Below the pieces are notes generated by a model that was not told the origin of the DNA, made no database searches, and saw only the letters and a program-made list of their open reading frames with translations. From contig PXBF01000057.1 in the NCBI GenBank assembly GCA_003567005.1, positions 1 through 40,906 of the forward strand: a stretch of 40,906 bases of DNA. The letters run 5' to 3'. This document shows, in pieces, positions 1 to 8,852 of this stretch. Within the stretch, counting starts at the first letter, position 1. The number at the start of each line of letters is the position of its first letter. This stretch comes from PVC group bacterium. GTDB lineage: Bacteria > Verrucomicrobiota > Kiritimatiellia > UBA8416. Made by a program: the position numbers and the translations under genes.

Positions 1-2403
1 AAATCGTTGCATAACGCCGGAAAGCTGGTTGGCTGGCATTTGTCCATGGGCCAGCTCGATGCGGACTTCGGGGACGAGGGCAGATAGTCTTTCGCGCAGT
101 TTCGTGATGGAAAGTACGCGATTGTGCAGGAAGTATACTTGTCCACCGCGCCGGTGTTCGTAGCGTATGGCTTCGGCGATATTTTCATCGGTTGCGGTTG
201 CCACGATGGTTTCTATGGCAACGCGCTCTCGCGGTGCGGTACGCAGCAGGCTGAGATCGCGTGCACCCGTCATGCTCATATATAAGGTGCGAGGGATCGG
301 AGTGGCGCTGAGGGTTAAGACATCCACAAGTGCGCGTAACGTTTTCAGGCGCTCTTTATGGGCGACACCGAAGCGCTGTTCTTCATCAATAATTACAAGT
401 CCGAGGTTGGCAAAGCGCACGCCGGGTTGTACCAGTGCATGTGTACCGATGATGATATCGATGGAACCATGATGCAGCGCCTTGATGGTTTGCTTGCGCT
501 GCGAAAGTGTCTGGAATCGACTGATGACAGCGATGCGAACATCAAACCCAGCCATGCGTTCGGAGAAGGTTTGAAAGTGTTGTTGGGCAAGTACGGTGGT
601 GGGCACGAGCACGGCAACCTGCATATTGGCACTAACTGCTTTGAATGCGGCGCGCATGGCCACTTCTGTTTTTCCATAGCCCGCATCTCCACAGATGAGG
701 CGATCCATGGGGCGGGTTGCTTCCATATCCTCTTTGACTTCATGAATGACTTGTATTTGATCTGGTGTTTCGACAAACGGAAATGCCTGGTCGAATTCAT
801 GCTGAAGGGGACCATCTTTGGGGAAGGCTTGTCCTTGTTGCAGATTGCGTTGCGCTTGTATTTCCAACAGTTCTGCGGCGAGGTCCATTACAGCGGAGCG
901 TGCCGCATCCTTTTCGCGTTTCCAGCGTTTGCCCCCAAGTCGATGCAGATGGGTTGTGGTGCCGGCAATCCCGACATAGCGACTTAGCAGGTGTGCATGA
1001 TCGACGGGCACATAGAGTTTGGCTTCTTCGGCATACTCAATTGCGAGCACTTCCTCTTTTTTGTTGTTGAACTGGATGGTCTGTACACCGAGGTATCTGC
1101 CTACGCCATGATCTGCATGCACGACTAGATCTCCGACTTCCATGTCGGTAAAGTCTCGAATGCGTGATCCGGTGTGGCGTTTGACTTTACGGGCGAGCGT
1201 ATCGGTTTGGGCAGGAAAACGTTTGCGGCCATATAGGTCCGATTCTGCTACAAAAATACAGCGCATGGCGGGGCAGGCAAAGCCTTCGGATAAACTACCT
1301 ATTTCTGTGGGGAAAGGTTGCTGTTTCGGTTTTAGCACATGGTGCAGGAAATGGTCTCGGGTGCCCTGTGTTTCGAAGTAGAGTTCTATTTTCCATCCTT
1401 TTCGGTGGTAGGTATGCAAATGTGCCAGGAAGGTTTGTCGTGCTTTTGCCAATTGCGAGGTGCCGCTTGTGGCGGGTAGGTGTACGGCATGATCTAACAT
1501 GTGGAATCCAGGCAGTTCGTCTTGCGGAGCCAAGCTATTGCAGTCGATTGTAAGGGTGCCTGTGGGAGGTGTGAGGAATGACGCTGGGTTCATGATTTCT
1601 TCGGCGGTGTACATCTCCTGCAAGCGTTCGGCCCCCCATGCATAGTCAAACCACAGAATGGCGGCGGGGTGGGGGATATGTTCGAGCAGCGTGGCTGCTG
1701 GGCCTTCTCCCGTTTCATGCAAAGGGGATAGCATTGCCGAAGCAATTTTTTCGACGGTACGCTGGGTAATGGGGTCAAAATGACGGATCGAATCTACCTC
1801 TTCTCCAAACCATTCTATCCGTATTGGATATTCATTATCGGCTGGCCAGGCATCAAGAATACCCCCTCGCACGGCATATTGACCTTTTTCCAGCACTTCG
1901 CCTTCAAGGTCGTATCCGCTCGCGTCGAGAAAGATGCGTGTGTTTTCGAGGGAAACGGTTGCGTTGATATCGATGCGACAGGTTTTGCGTTGTATCTGAT
2001 CTGGCGCAAGGGTTGGCTGCGCGATTGCCGCTATAGGGGCGACGATAATCGGTGTTAAGAATGCTGCTTGCAGGTCATTGATCCGGTAAAGGGTTTGCAG
2101 GCGGGTGCCTGTGCCCTCAATATCTGTATGCTGTGTTTTGGTTTCGCGATATATAGGAGGAAATGCTAGGTGCCTTGTATCCTGGCCGGGGGCTAAGGCA
2201 TGCAAATCCCGCATAGCTTGCGAGAGAGCGCGTTCATCTTCCACAATCCAAATAACGGGCGCGTTGCTGCCTTGTTCTATGGCAATCGCGGCAAAAGCTT
2301 GTGCAGCGGTGGGCACTGGGGGGAATGATAGAAGGCCTTGATGTCCCTCTGTCTTTTCTTGCAAGCGGCTAAACCAACCTTGAAGGCAATCTTGCACCGA
2401 CAT
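1..2403 (-). CDS. mfd: Transcription-repair coupling factor Mfd (partial, C-terminus beyond left edge)
   Basis: The frame is open from the ATG at 2403 to the window edge, giving the first 801 residues. Mfd removes RNA polymerase stalled at DNA lesions and recruits UvrA. The N-terminal 350 residues or so are the UvrB-like module. The RNA polymerase interaction domain begins near residue 420 with GDLVVHADHGVGRYLG. The helicase Walker A (GDAGYGKTEVA) is near residue 571 and the DEEQ box (IIDEEQRFGV) near residue 676, followed by the LSATPIPRTL motif. The rest of the translocase and the UvrA-inhibiting C-terminal domain lie outside the window. The start is 6 nt after the rpoN stop, and its AGAGG ribosome-binding site sits inside the rpoN end, so the two are probably co-transcribed. 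The family call is very secure. Confidence 0.97.
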   Translation of the reverse strand, partial: MSVQDCLQGWFSRLQEKTEGHQGLLSFPPVPTAAQAFAAIAIEQGSNAPVIWIVEDERALSQAMRDLHALAPGQDTRHLAFPPIYRETKTQHTDIEGTGTRLQTLYRINDLQAAFLTPIIVAPIAAIAQPTLAPDQIQRKTCRIDINATVSLENTRIFLDASGYDLEGEVLEKGQYAVRGGILDAWPADNEYPIRIEWFGEEVDSIRHFDPITQRTVEKIASAMLSPLHETGEGPAATLLEHIPHPAAILWFDYAWGAERLQEMYTAEEIMNPASFLTPPTGTLTIDCNSLAPQDELPGFHMLDHAVHLPATSGTSQLAKARQTFLAHLHTYHRKGWKIELYFETQGTRDHFLHHVLKPKQQPFPTEIGSLSEGFACPAMRCIFVAESDLYGRKRFPAQTDTLARKVKRHTGSRIRDFTDMEVGDLVVHADHGVGRYLGVQTIQFNNKKEEVLAIEYAEEAKLYVPVDHAHLLSRYVGIAGTTTHLHRLGGKRWKREKDAARSAVMDLAAELLEIQAQRNLQQGQAFPKDGPLQHEFDQAFPFVETPDQIQVIHEVKEDMEATRPMDRLICGDAGYGKTEVAMRAAFKAVSANMQVAVLVPTTVLAQQHFQTFSERMAGFDVRIAVISRFQTLSQRKQTIKALHHGSIDIIIGTHALVQPGVRFANLGLVIIDEEQRFGVAHKERLKTLRALVDVLTLSATPIPRTLYMSMTGARDLSLLRTAPRERVAIETIVATATDENIAEAIRYEHRRGGQVYFLHNRVLSITKLRERLSALVPEVRIELAHGQMPANQLSGVMQRF

Positions 2404-2409
2404 GAGCGA

Positions 2410-3840
2410 TCAGCCTCTTTTTCTAATATGTGACGGTGGAATGTGAAGCATTTCGCGATATTTAGCGATGGTTCTCCGGGCAACTTTGATTCCTTGCTTT
2501 TGTAATTGCTGCATGATCGCGAGATCTGAAAGTGGTTTCTTGGGATTTTCGTCTGCAACCATTTCTTTCATGAGGCGTTTGACCGACTCATTGGATATGG
2601 CGCTACCGGTTTCTGTTTTGAGTCCAGTGGTGAAAAAATATTTCATTTCAAAGGTGCCTTGCGGGGTACGCATGTACTTCTGGTTTACGGCACGGCTTAC
2701 GGTGGTTTCATGCACACCGACCTCGCTGGCCACTTCGGACATGGTCATTGGGCGCAGCTGCGAGACGCCATTTTCTAGAAATGCTTGTTGTTGTTTTACA
2801 ATGGCATCGGCAATCCGGTAGATGGTTCTTTGGCGCTGATCGATGCTTCGCATCAGAAATGCACTGGCACGCAATTTGTCGCGTATATAGGATTTTACTT
2901 CGCGCGGGGTATCAGGGTTTTCCATCAGTTTGCGATAATGTTGACTAATGCGTAGGTGTGGCAGGCGGTCATCATTTAAGATGATGGTATATGCGCCTTC
3001 GACTTTTCGTACAACGACTTCAGGGAATACATAGGATGCCAAGGTTGAGGAAAAGGCACGTCCCGGTGCGGGGTCCAATGTTGAGATAAAAGCTGCAGCC
3101 TGCTTAACGTCCTCTAGCTTTGTCTGACAATCTTTGGCAATGCGGTCGAACTTATGGCGTGCGAGCATATCGAGGTGGCAACGCACAATGTCTCCAGCGA
3201 GGGTATCGGCTTTGCCCATTCTTTCGAGTTGCAGTAAAAGGCAGTCTCGCAAGTTCGCCGCGCCGACACCGACGGGGTGGAAGTCTTGGATGGTGAGTAG
3301 AACATTTTGCAGGTGATCCGTATCATAGGGGCTTGTCTGGGAGAGTTCCTCAATGGGAGTAGATAGATAACCATCGTCATCTATGGATCCAATGATCAAT
3401 TCAGCGATTTTCTGATCCTGTTCGGATAAATCGGAGAGATGGACCTGTTGCATGAGATGCTCTTGCAGGCTTTCTTGTTGCGCAAGCGAATCCATCAAGA
3501 ATTGATGTTTTTCCTCTGCTTCAGGGGTGCCGGGGCGATTATCTATATCTTGGAAAAAGTAGTCGCGCCACTCGGCATCCAGCTTGGCAAGAACTTCGAA
3601 CTCTTCGTCGAATCGCATTTCGCTTTTGTCGTCAGGTTCCCCTGGGCTGGTTTCGATTTCGAGTTGTGGGCCTTCGGGGGCGAGTTCCTCAATGGTCGGA
3701 TTCATTTCGAGTTCTTTTTGAATCATGGCGCGCAGTTCCAAGATCGGCACTTGCAACATTTCCAGTGATTGGCGCAACTGGGGCGCCATGACCATCTGCA
3801 TGCGTTGACTTTGTGTAAGGCTTAAAGATTGTGTTGCCAT
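2410..3840 (-). CDS. rpoN: RNA polymerase sigma-54 factor RpoN
   Basis: This 476-residue protein has the full sigma-54 architecture. A glutamine-rich region I (LSLTQSQRMQMVMAPQLRQS, from residue 6) interacts with bacterial enhancer-binding proteins. An acidic linker (about 55-110) follows, then the core-binding domain, then a helix-turn-helix near residues 360-400 (MTMSEVASEVGVHETTVSRA). The diagnostic RpoN box ARRTIAKYRE lies at residues 454-463 and reads the -24 element. Sigma-54 directs transcription from -24/-12 promoters and needs an AAA+ activator; no such activator is encoded in this window. The gene sits between the GDT1-ferritin fusion and mfd on the same strand. The 179 bp upstream contains a strong G-tract on the opposite strand. 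Length and motifs are normal. Confidence 0.97.
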   Translation of the reverse strand: MATQSLSLTQSQRMQMVMAPQLRQSLEMLQVPILELRAMIQKELEMNPTIEELAPEGPQLEIETSPGEPDDKSEMRFDEEFEVLAKLDAEWRDYFFQDIDNRPGTPEAEEKHQFLMDSLAQQESLQEHLMQQVHLSDLSEQDQKIAELIIGSIDDDGYLSTPIEELSQTSPYDTDHLQNVLLTIQDFHPVGVGAANLRDCLLLQLERMGKADTLAGDIVRCHLDMLARHKFDRIAKDCQTKLEDVKQAAAFISTLDPAPGRAFSSTLASYVFPEVVVRKVEGAYTIILNDDRLPHLRISQHYRKLMENPDTPREVKSYIRDKLRASAFLMRSIDQRQRTIYRIADAIVKQQQAFLENGVSQLRPMTMSEVASEVGVHETTVSRAVNQKYMRTPQGTFEMKYFFTTGLKTETGSAISNESVKRLMKEMVADENPKKPLSDLAIMQQLQKQGIKVARRTIAKYREMLHIPPSHIRKRG

Positions 3841-3940
3841 AATATACTTGGATCATTGCGTAACTGAAAACGAGAACGGGATGCAATTTACGATGGGAAA
3901 AGGCTGGCGTCAATTGCCATTGCTGTGTTGGGTGTCCCAC

Positions 3941-3968
3941 GGGCAGGCGGGTGGCGGGGGGGGCGGGG
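3941..3968 (+). other. G-tract with G-quadruplex potential upstream of rpoN
   Basis: Four runs of three or more G (3941-3943, 3949-3951, the eight-G run 3956-3963, and 3965-3968) are separated by short loops of 5, 4 and 1 nt. This fits the usual G3+N1-7 pattern for an intramolecular quadruplex. It lies on the plus strand, which is the template strand for rpoN, about 100 bp before the rpoN start and 52 bp past the end of the upstream gene. The eight-G homopolymer could also be prone to slippage. Any effect on rpoN expression is inference. Confidence 0.4.
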
Positions 3969-4019
3969 CGAGGAGACCATCCACGTTCGCGGCGAAGGGG
4001 CCCCCATGCAGTTGCCAGG

Positions 4020-4772
4020 CTATGCGATTGAGGACGTGAGGCTTTTGATGCGTTCAATGTGTTTTTGCTCAGCAGTAGCCAGATAGGCGAAGGTGCGACG
4101 CAATGCGGGAATCGCGGTGCGTCCGGCAAGTGCTTGATAAAATTGCATAGTGGCTTCTTCATGTTCGAGTATGTGTTGCAGGCCAGGCCGGTCGCTGTGT
4201 GCTACGTCATGTTCCAATTCGGGGGCTGAGGGTAAGTCGGTGCGTTGCAGTTGTTTTACGTGCATATGGGAATGGTCTTTTTCTGCGTTACGCATCATGT
4301 TCAGGTGTTTGCGTTCATCTGCTTCCAGATCAAGAAAGAGTTTGCGCATCGTTTCATCGGAGGTTTGATCAGCAAGCGCAGCATAATCTGCCACGGACGC
4401 AGCCTCGAAATCGGCTGCCACCCGCAAAATGACGCGCATCATCATACCGCTAGAAGCTTGTGTCTCTGCTTCTGTCGCTTGTGCATCCGGTTTTTCGCGC
4501 AGCGCACCTAACAACAGGAATAGACCAAATGCAAGGAACATGGTGGCGGCGAGGATGCGCACGACTTGATCGGGCACGAAGCGCGCGATGACGCGTCCGA
4601 GGGTAACGGCGAGAAGTGTTGAAAGTACAAGTGCGGCTGCGGCAGCCAGAAACACAGTCCATTTGCCCCCATCGGAACCAGCTGCACGCGCCATGGCCGT
4701 CAGCTGGGTTTTGTCACCGAGCTCAGCTAGAAATATGAGCAGAAAGGTGCTGATAAAAAGTCGTATATCCAT
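4020..4772 (-). CDS. Fusion of a GDT1/TMEM165 (UPF0016) half-transporter with a rubrerythrin-like ferritin domain
   Basis: Residues 1-92 form three predicted membrane helices (about 4-22, 38-58, 69-90). The first ends in the family signature ELGDKTQ (17-23). UPF0016 proteins export Mn2+ or Ca2+, and bacterial versions may carry one such repeat and dimerise. After a short polar linker (93-110), residues 111-248 read as a four-helix ferritin-like domain. Its carboxylate/histidine set matches a diiron centre: E123, E153xxH156, E205/E206 and E235xxH238. The fusion suggests a membrane protein that couples metal sensing, iron oxidation or peroxide handling to metal export; this is inference. The order is the reverse of MbfA, where ferritin precedes a VIT1 transporter. 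The start at 4772 faces tlyA divergently. rpoN follows 179 bp downstream. Each half is recognised with good confidence; the joint function is unknown. Confidence 0.85.
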   Translation of the reverse strand: MDIRLFISTFLLIFLAELGDKTQLTAMARAAGSDGGKWTVFLAAAAALVLSTLLAVTLGRVIARFVPDQVVRILAATMFLAFGLFLLLGALREKPDAQATEAETQASSGMMMRVILRVAADFEAASVADYAALADQTSDETMRKLFLDLEADERKHLNMMRNAEKDHSHMHVKQLQRTDLPSAPELEHDVAHSDRPGLQHILEHEEATMQFYQALAGRTAIPALRRTFAYLATAEQKHIERIKSLTSSIA

Positions 4773-4846
4773 GACACGTGAGATTGACGAAAATTTGATA
4801 GGTGTGCAAGGATAGAAAGCCAGAACGGTAGTAGAAGGAGTAGATT

Positions 4847-5632
4847 TTGGCGAAAGAACGATTGGATGTGCTGACGGTTTCGCGGGGGTTGGTCGAGAGT
4901 CGCGAACAGGCCCAGCGCTATATCCTTGCTGGAGATGTTTTTGTCAATGGTCACCCGCTTTGCAAAGCTGGCATCAAGGTGGCGTCCGACGCTGCTATCA
5001 CGTTGCGTGCGCGTGCGCGATACGTAAGTCGCGGAGGCGAGAAATTGGAGGGGGCGTTTCGGTCCTTTCCCGGATGGAGTGTAGAGGGGTTGAAGGGTTT
5101 GGATATTGGGGCTTCAACAGGTGGTTTTACCGACTGCTTGTTGTCGCATGGCGCTACACATGTTACGGCGCTGGATGTCGGGAGAGGGCAACTGCATGCA
5201 CGGTTGCGGTCAGATCCGCGTGTGACTGTCATAGAGCGTTTTAACGTACGCCACCTTTGTGCCGCTGATGTATTGTACACACCCGAATTTGCTGTATTTG
5301 ATGTTTCGTTCATTTCCCTCACACTTGTGATGCCCCCTGTCGTGTCGATTCTCTCCGCCGGAGCCGAACTGGTGACGCTGATTAAACCGCAATTTGAAGC
5401 TGGGCGCGAGGAGGTGGGGCGCGGTGGTGTCGTGCGTGAGCAAACGACGCGGGAAGCTGTTGTGGAAAGGATTCGATCTTTTGGAGAAAACAAACTCTCG
5501 CTTGCATGGCTCGGATGTGTAGAATCCCCATTGATTGGACCAGCGGGCAATGTAGAGTTTCTTGCCTGGTGGCGGAAGAGCCGTGCATCGTCTTGTGCTG
5601 ATCGGTTGCCGGCAAAATCGGATGGATCTTAA
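4847..5632 (+). CDS. tlyA: TlyA family rRNA 2'-O-methyltransferase
   Basis: A protein of 261 residues with an N-terminal S4 RNA-binding domain (about 3-60) followed by an FtsJ-like Rossmann methyltransferase. The SAM loop is GLDIGASTGGFTD (84-96). The family's K-D-K-E set is visible as K66, D152, K180 and E237. TlyA proteins methylate ribose 2'-OH groups of cytidines in 16S and/or 23S rRNA; some members were once annotated as hemolysin A. The start is TTG at 4847, chosen because GAAGGAG lies six nt upstream (4834-4840) and the family begins with a short residue run before the S4 fold. nadK follows three nt after the stop, a pairing also common in Clostridia. The exact target nucleotide cannot be read from the sequence. 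Confidence 0.93.
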   Translation: MAKERLDVLTVSRGLVESREQAQRYILAGDVFVNGHPLCKAGIKVASDAAITLRARARYVSRGGEKLEGAFRSFPGWSVEGLKGLDIGASTGGFTDCLLSHGATHVTALDVGRGQLHARLRSDPRVTVIERFNVRHLCAADVLYTPEFAVFDVSFISLTLVMPPVVSILSAGAELVTLIKPQFEAGREEVGRGGVVREQTTREAVVERIRSFGENKLSLAWLGCVESPLIGPAGNVEFLAWWRKSRASSCADRLPAKSDGS

Positions 5633-5635
5633 AAT

Positions 5636-6520
5636 ATGCAAAAACTTGGCGTTATTGTTAATACCCAGAAACCTCGAGCTGCTGCCGTATTGGAGCGACT
5701 GGCAAGTCTTGCAGCGGAGACTGGCATTATCTTGCAATTGGCCCATGATTCTCATTCTCTATTGGCTGGGCTTGAACCCGTAGAGAGTGATGCTGATTTG
5801 ATGGACACAGATGCAGTCATGGCGCTTGGTGGAGATGGTACGATATTAGCAACGGTGCGCCGATTGGCTTTGACGGGTAAATCGTTGCCGCCTTTATTGG
5901 GTTTGAATATTGGTTCACTTGGTTTTATGACTAGCTTGACTGAATCTGATATGCGGGCTGCGTTGCAATGCATGCGGGAAGATAATTTCCAAATATCGGA
6001 GCGCAGCCTCGTATCTTGTGAAGTCACGCGTGGGGGTACATCCGTGCTGGGGCGGCACCAGGGGTTGAATGATGTTGTCGTTCGTAATGCTGCCACGTCG
6101 CGTGTCGTCATGTTAGAGGTCAGTATTGATGGGAGTTTGGTCACGACGTATGTGTGTGATGGTGTAATTGTATCTACGCCGACAGGTAGCACGGGGTATT
6201 CGCTTTCTGCAGATGGCCCTATTGTGTTACCGCAAACATCTGTTTTTGTTATTTCGGTTATTTGTCCGCACACGTTAAGTTCGCGCCCGTTAGTGGTGCC
6301 GGATCAATCTACGGTGCGCATCAAGGTTGGTGGGCATGAGGCGGGGTTACGCATTTCGATTGATGGTCAGGATGAACATGGTTTGGATGTGGGTGATGTT
6401 GTTACCATTCGGCGGGCAGCGCAACGCATTCGTTTGCTGCAATTACCAGAGCATGATTATTTTGCGGTTTTGCGACAGAAGTTAGGCTGGAGTGGTTCTG
6501 CCGTTACACGAACCTCCTGA
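5636..6520 (+). CDS. nadK: NAD kinase
   Basis: This cytosolic enzyme phosphorylates NAD to NADP. The 294-residue protein has the catalytic GGDGT motif (65-69), the NDVV motif (145-148) and the glycine-rich conserved region TPTGSTGYSLSADGP (181-195), in the usual order and spacing for the NadK/PpnK family. Length is normal. The ATG at 5636 is three nt after the tlyA stop, so translation is probably coupled. A stem-loop lies downstream at 6527-6575, before the next gene. Confidence 0.96.
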   Translation: MQKLGVIVNTQKPRAAAVLERLASLAAETGIILQLAHDSHSLLAGLEPVESDADLMDTDAVMALGGDGTILATVRRLALTGKSLPPLLGLNIGSLGFMTSLTESDMRAALQCMREDNFQISERSLVSCEVTRGGTSVLGRHQGLNDVVVRNAATSRVVMLEVSIDGSLVTTYVCDGVIVSTPTGSTGYSLSADGPIVLPQTSVFVISVICPHTLSSRPLVVPDQSTVRIKVGGHEAGLRISIDGQDEHGLDVGDVVTIRRAAQRIRLLQLPEHDYFAVLRQKLGWSGSAVTRTS

Positions 6521-6526
6521 AGGGAA

Positions 6527-6575
6527 GGTCTTTCGCTACGGGCTATTCAGCTCGTTGCAAGCATATCGAAAGGCC
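6527..6575 (+). other. Stem-loop between nadK and the next gene
   Basis: GGTCTTTCG (6527-6535) can pair over nine positions, with one G-U, with CGAAAGGCC (6567-6575) around a 31-nt loop. No U-tract follows, so it is not a classical intrinsic terminator. It could stabilise the tlyA-nadK transcript end or act in the leader of the following exported-protein gene. Confidence 0.3.
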
Positions 6576-6607
6576 CGGCAGACGTGTCACATAAAGGATT
6601 TATCATA

Positions 6608-7903
6608 ATGAAAAACGTTTATATTGTAAGTTGTCTATTGCTTTTATTGGCAACGCTTCCGACAGTGGCAGGAGATGAAGCGCGGCAGCGGTTTCGCGAC
6701 ATAGCCGCACGGCTTGATGTTAGCGGTGATCTATTTCTCGTTACGCATACGGGTAGCTGGATTAAAGATTATTTTTCGCATTTTGATATTGGGTCTCATG
6801 TGAATGCAGGCATGCCGGCAGACGTCAAGGAAGGCACTATATCGGAGCGTATGCATCGATTTTTGGAAGAACAGGGCATTGGCGGATTGCAGGGTGTTGG
6901 AGTAAGTTCTGTTCCGCAAGAGGGTGGCCATGCAAATTTGAGAGTGTTTTTGTTGCGTGATGCTTCGTTTGCAACCACTCCTTTTTGGCGTGGTCTCTTT
7001 GGCAGGCATCCACGGCAGCTAGTCTCGATGGAATTTGTACCTCCCGACATAGATGTTGTTTGGGCATCAATGCTCAATCTTCCTGCACTATGGCAATTAC
7101 TAGATGATGGGCATAAAGATTTGGGTTGGAATAAATGGGGCCGTGTGTTGGATAGGCTTTCCGTATGGAGTCAAAGCGTGCTACAGACAGAGCCTTTGGC
7201 TTTACTGGAAAGCCTTCGCGATGAAGTTCTAGTGGCTGCCCGGGTTACAGGCGAGGATGCCGGTTCTTCGAGGGCATGGGAGTGGCTGGTGGTTATTGGA
7301 GCCGATGAACCAGTATTATTGCGTGCGATGGAAGCGGTAGCAGCCTCCAGGGATGAAACGTGGGATGACATACGTATTCGCCGCGAGATTGCTGGTCGGG
7401 TGCAAGTTGTGGGTGCATCGCCAGAACAGGGCGGGCTCTCCTTTGCCGTTGCTGCTGTGCCGGGGTTTGTCATGATTGGCAACTCGCATCGTATCGTCGA
7501 AGATGCGGTACGGGTGCAGCGTCATCGCAATGGTTTCATAACGCGTCCCGTATTTCTTGATGCATTCCACGAGCAAAACATGATAAATAATGGTCTTGTG
7601 TATATTAGTAATCGAGGGATAGAGAGCTTGCGCGCTACTCTCGTTGCGCATGGGGAAACAATGTTTGATCATTGGCTTGGCGGTGCTCATGGTAGCATGC
7701 ACAATGATCATTCACGTGAAGCGGCGCGTGGAGATTTTCTTGCATTGACGCTGGCCAATTGGAGATATGGCGTTATGATCTCTGGGCGGTCTGGTATTTC
7801 AGGGGCGTCAATGGCTCGCTGGGGCGGATCATTTGCCGCTGGTTGGTTATCTATGTTGCCGGAATGGTTTGCAGATGTTACGGCTAAGTATTTCGCAGAC
7901 TAA
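6608..7903 (+). CDS. Exported protein of unknown function
   Basis: I do not recognise this gene. The chosen ATG at 6608 has AAAGGA nine nt upstream (6593-6598) and immediately gives a classic signal peptide (MKNVYIVSCLLLLLATLPTVAG, about 22 residues, likely cleaved before DEA). A GTG at 6584 would add eight residues before it. The mature protein has about 410 residues, no further obvious membrane segment and a single Cys, which lies in the signal. It has alternating hydrophobic strands and phrases such as IDVVWASMLNLPALW and GLSFAVAAVPGFVMIGNS. This pattern loosely resembles DUF3352-like periplasmic proteins, but I would not assign it. It lies between nadK and trxB on the same strand, 21 nt before trxB, so it is probably co-transcribed with trxB. 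Confidence 0.8.
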   Translation: MKNVYIVSCLLLLLATLPTVAGDEARQRFRDIAARLDVSGDLFLVTHTGSWIKDYFSHFDIGSHVNAGMPADVKEGTISERMHRFLEEQGIGGLQGVGVSSVPQEGGHANLRVFLLRDASFATTPFWRGLFGRHPRQLVSMEFVPPDIDVVWASMLNLPALWQLLDDGHKDLGWNKWGRVLDRLSVWSQSVLQTEPLALLESLRDEVLVAARVTGEDAGSSRAWEWLVVIGADEPVLLRAMEAVAASRDETWDDIRIRREIAGRVQVVGASPEQGGLSFAVAAVPGFVMIGNSHRIVEDAVRVQRHRNGFITRPVFLDAFHEQNMINNGLVYISNRGIESLRATLVAHGETMFDHWLGGAHGSMHNDHSREAARGDFLALTLANWRYGVMISGRSGISGASMARWGGSFAAGWLSMLPEWFADVTAKYFAD

Positions 7904-7924
7904 AGGGTTGAAGGAGTTGATGTG

Positions 7925-8845
7925 ATGGAGAAAGTCGTTATTGCCGGGTCCGGACCTGCAGGGTTTACTGCTGCGCTTTATACTGCGCGTGCAAATTTGG
8001 ATCCGCTTGTTCTGATGGGGCCTGTGCCTGGTGGGCAATTGGTGGTCTCGTATGAAGTTGAGAATTATCCAGGCTTTGTTGATCCTATATCTGGCGCCGA
8101 ATTGATGGATCGTTTTCGTGATCAGGCTGCACGTCTCGGTGCGCGTCTGCAGCATGCGTCTGTGCGCTATGCGAGAAGCAGCGAGAATGGGATTGTATTG
8201 GAAACGGACGATGGTGAAATGGAAACCGAGACCTTGATCATTGCAACCGGTGCAGAAGCACGCCGGCTACCGATCTCCTCAGAGCCCGCTTATTATGGTA
8301 AGGGGGTATCGGGTTGCGCAACGTGCGATGGTGCTTTTTTCCGTGATCAGGATGTACTTGTGGTTGGGGGAGGAAATACCGCGATGGAGGATGCTTTGTT
8401 TCTTTCGCGTTTTGCCAATAAGGTAACCATTGTGCATCGGCGCGACTATTTTCGTGCTGCGGCAGTAGAGATTGACAAATGCCGTCGGCAGGAGAAGATT
8501 GACTGGCTGGTTCCTTGGGTGGTAGAGGAGATTCTGGGCGATACTTCGGGGGTTACCGGTGCGGTGCTACGCCAGCGGGAGACGGGCGAGACGAAAGAGG
8601 TTTCGTGTCAGGGTATTTTTGTGGCGATAGGACATGATCCTAAAACAGAAGCCTTCAAAGATTTGGTAAAAATGGATGAAGAAGGTTTTATCGAGGCAGA
8701 TCCGGGGTCAACGCGAACCAGTGCTCCCGGGGTGTTTGCTTGTGGGGATGTTCGTGATCCCCGATATAAACAGGCTGTTTTGGCAGCAGGCCATGGATGT
8801 ATGGCAGCACTGGATGTAGAACAATATCTCGGACAACGGGAGTAA
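7925..8845 (+). CDS. trxB: Thioredoxin-disulfide reductase
   Basis: This FAD flavoenzyme passes electrons from NADPH to thioredoxin in the cytoplasm. Translation from the ATG at 7925 gives 306 residues. The N-terminal FAD-binding motif is GSGPAG (8-13). The redox-active pair is CATC (C131 and C134) within GCATCDGAFF. The NADPH-binding motif GGGNTA and the C-terminal FAD motif (APGVFACGDVRD) follow in the usual order. AAGGAG at 7911-7916 lies eight nt before this ATG; a GTG three nt earlier is possible but its spacing is poorer. A methyltransferase gene follows seven nt after the stop. Confidence 0.96.
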   Translation: MEKVVIAGSGPAGFTAALYTARANLDPLVLMGPVPGGQLVVSYEVENYPGFVDPISGAELMDRFRDQAARLGARLQHASVRYARSSENGIVLETDDGEMETETLIIATGAEARRLPISSEPAYYGKGVSGCATCDGAFFRDQDVLVVGGGNTAMEDALFLSRFANKVTIVHRRDYFRAAAVEIDKCRRQEKIDWLVPWVVEEILGDTSGVTGAVLRQRETGETKEVSCQGIFVAIGHDPKTEAFKDLVKMDEEGFIEADPGSTRTSAPGVFACGDVRDPRYKQAVLAAGHGCMAALDVEQYLGQRE

Positions 8846-8852
8846 TTCGTCT

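Noticed and set aside
393..2341. Several plus-strand and minus-strand open frames across positions 167-2341
   Set aside because: They are shadows of mfd, whose frame is continuous and motif-rich across the whole stretch.
2865..2881. Sigma-54 promoter-like sequence (TGGCAC, then TTGT) on the plus strand
   Set aside because: It lies inside the rpoN coding region in the antisense direction, the -12 element is imperfect (TTGT for TTGC), and no gene starts downstream of it.
3689..4162. Minus-strand open frame of 157 codons across the rpoN start and the upstream gap
   Set aside because: It overlaps two well-supported genes, has no ribosome-binding site and reads as low-quality protein.
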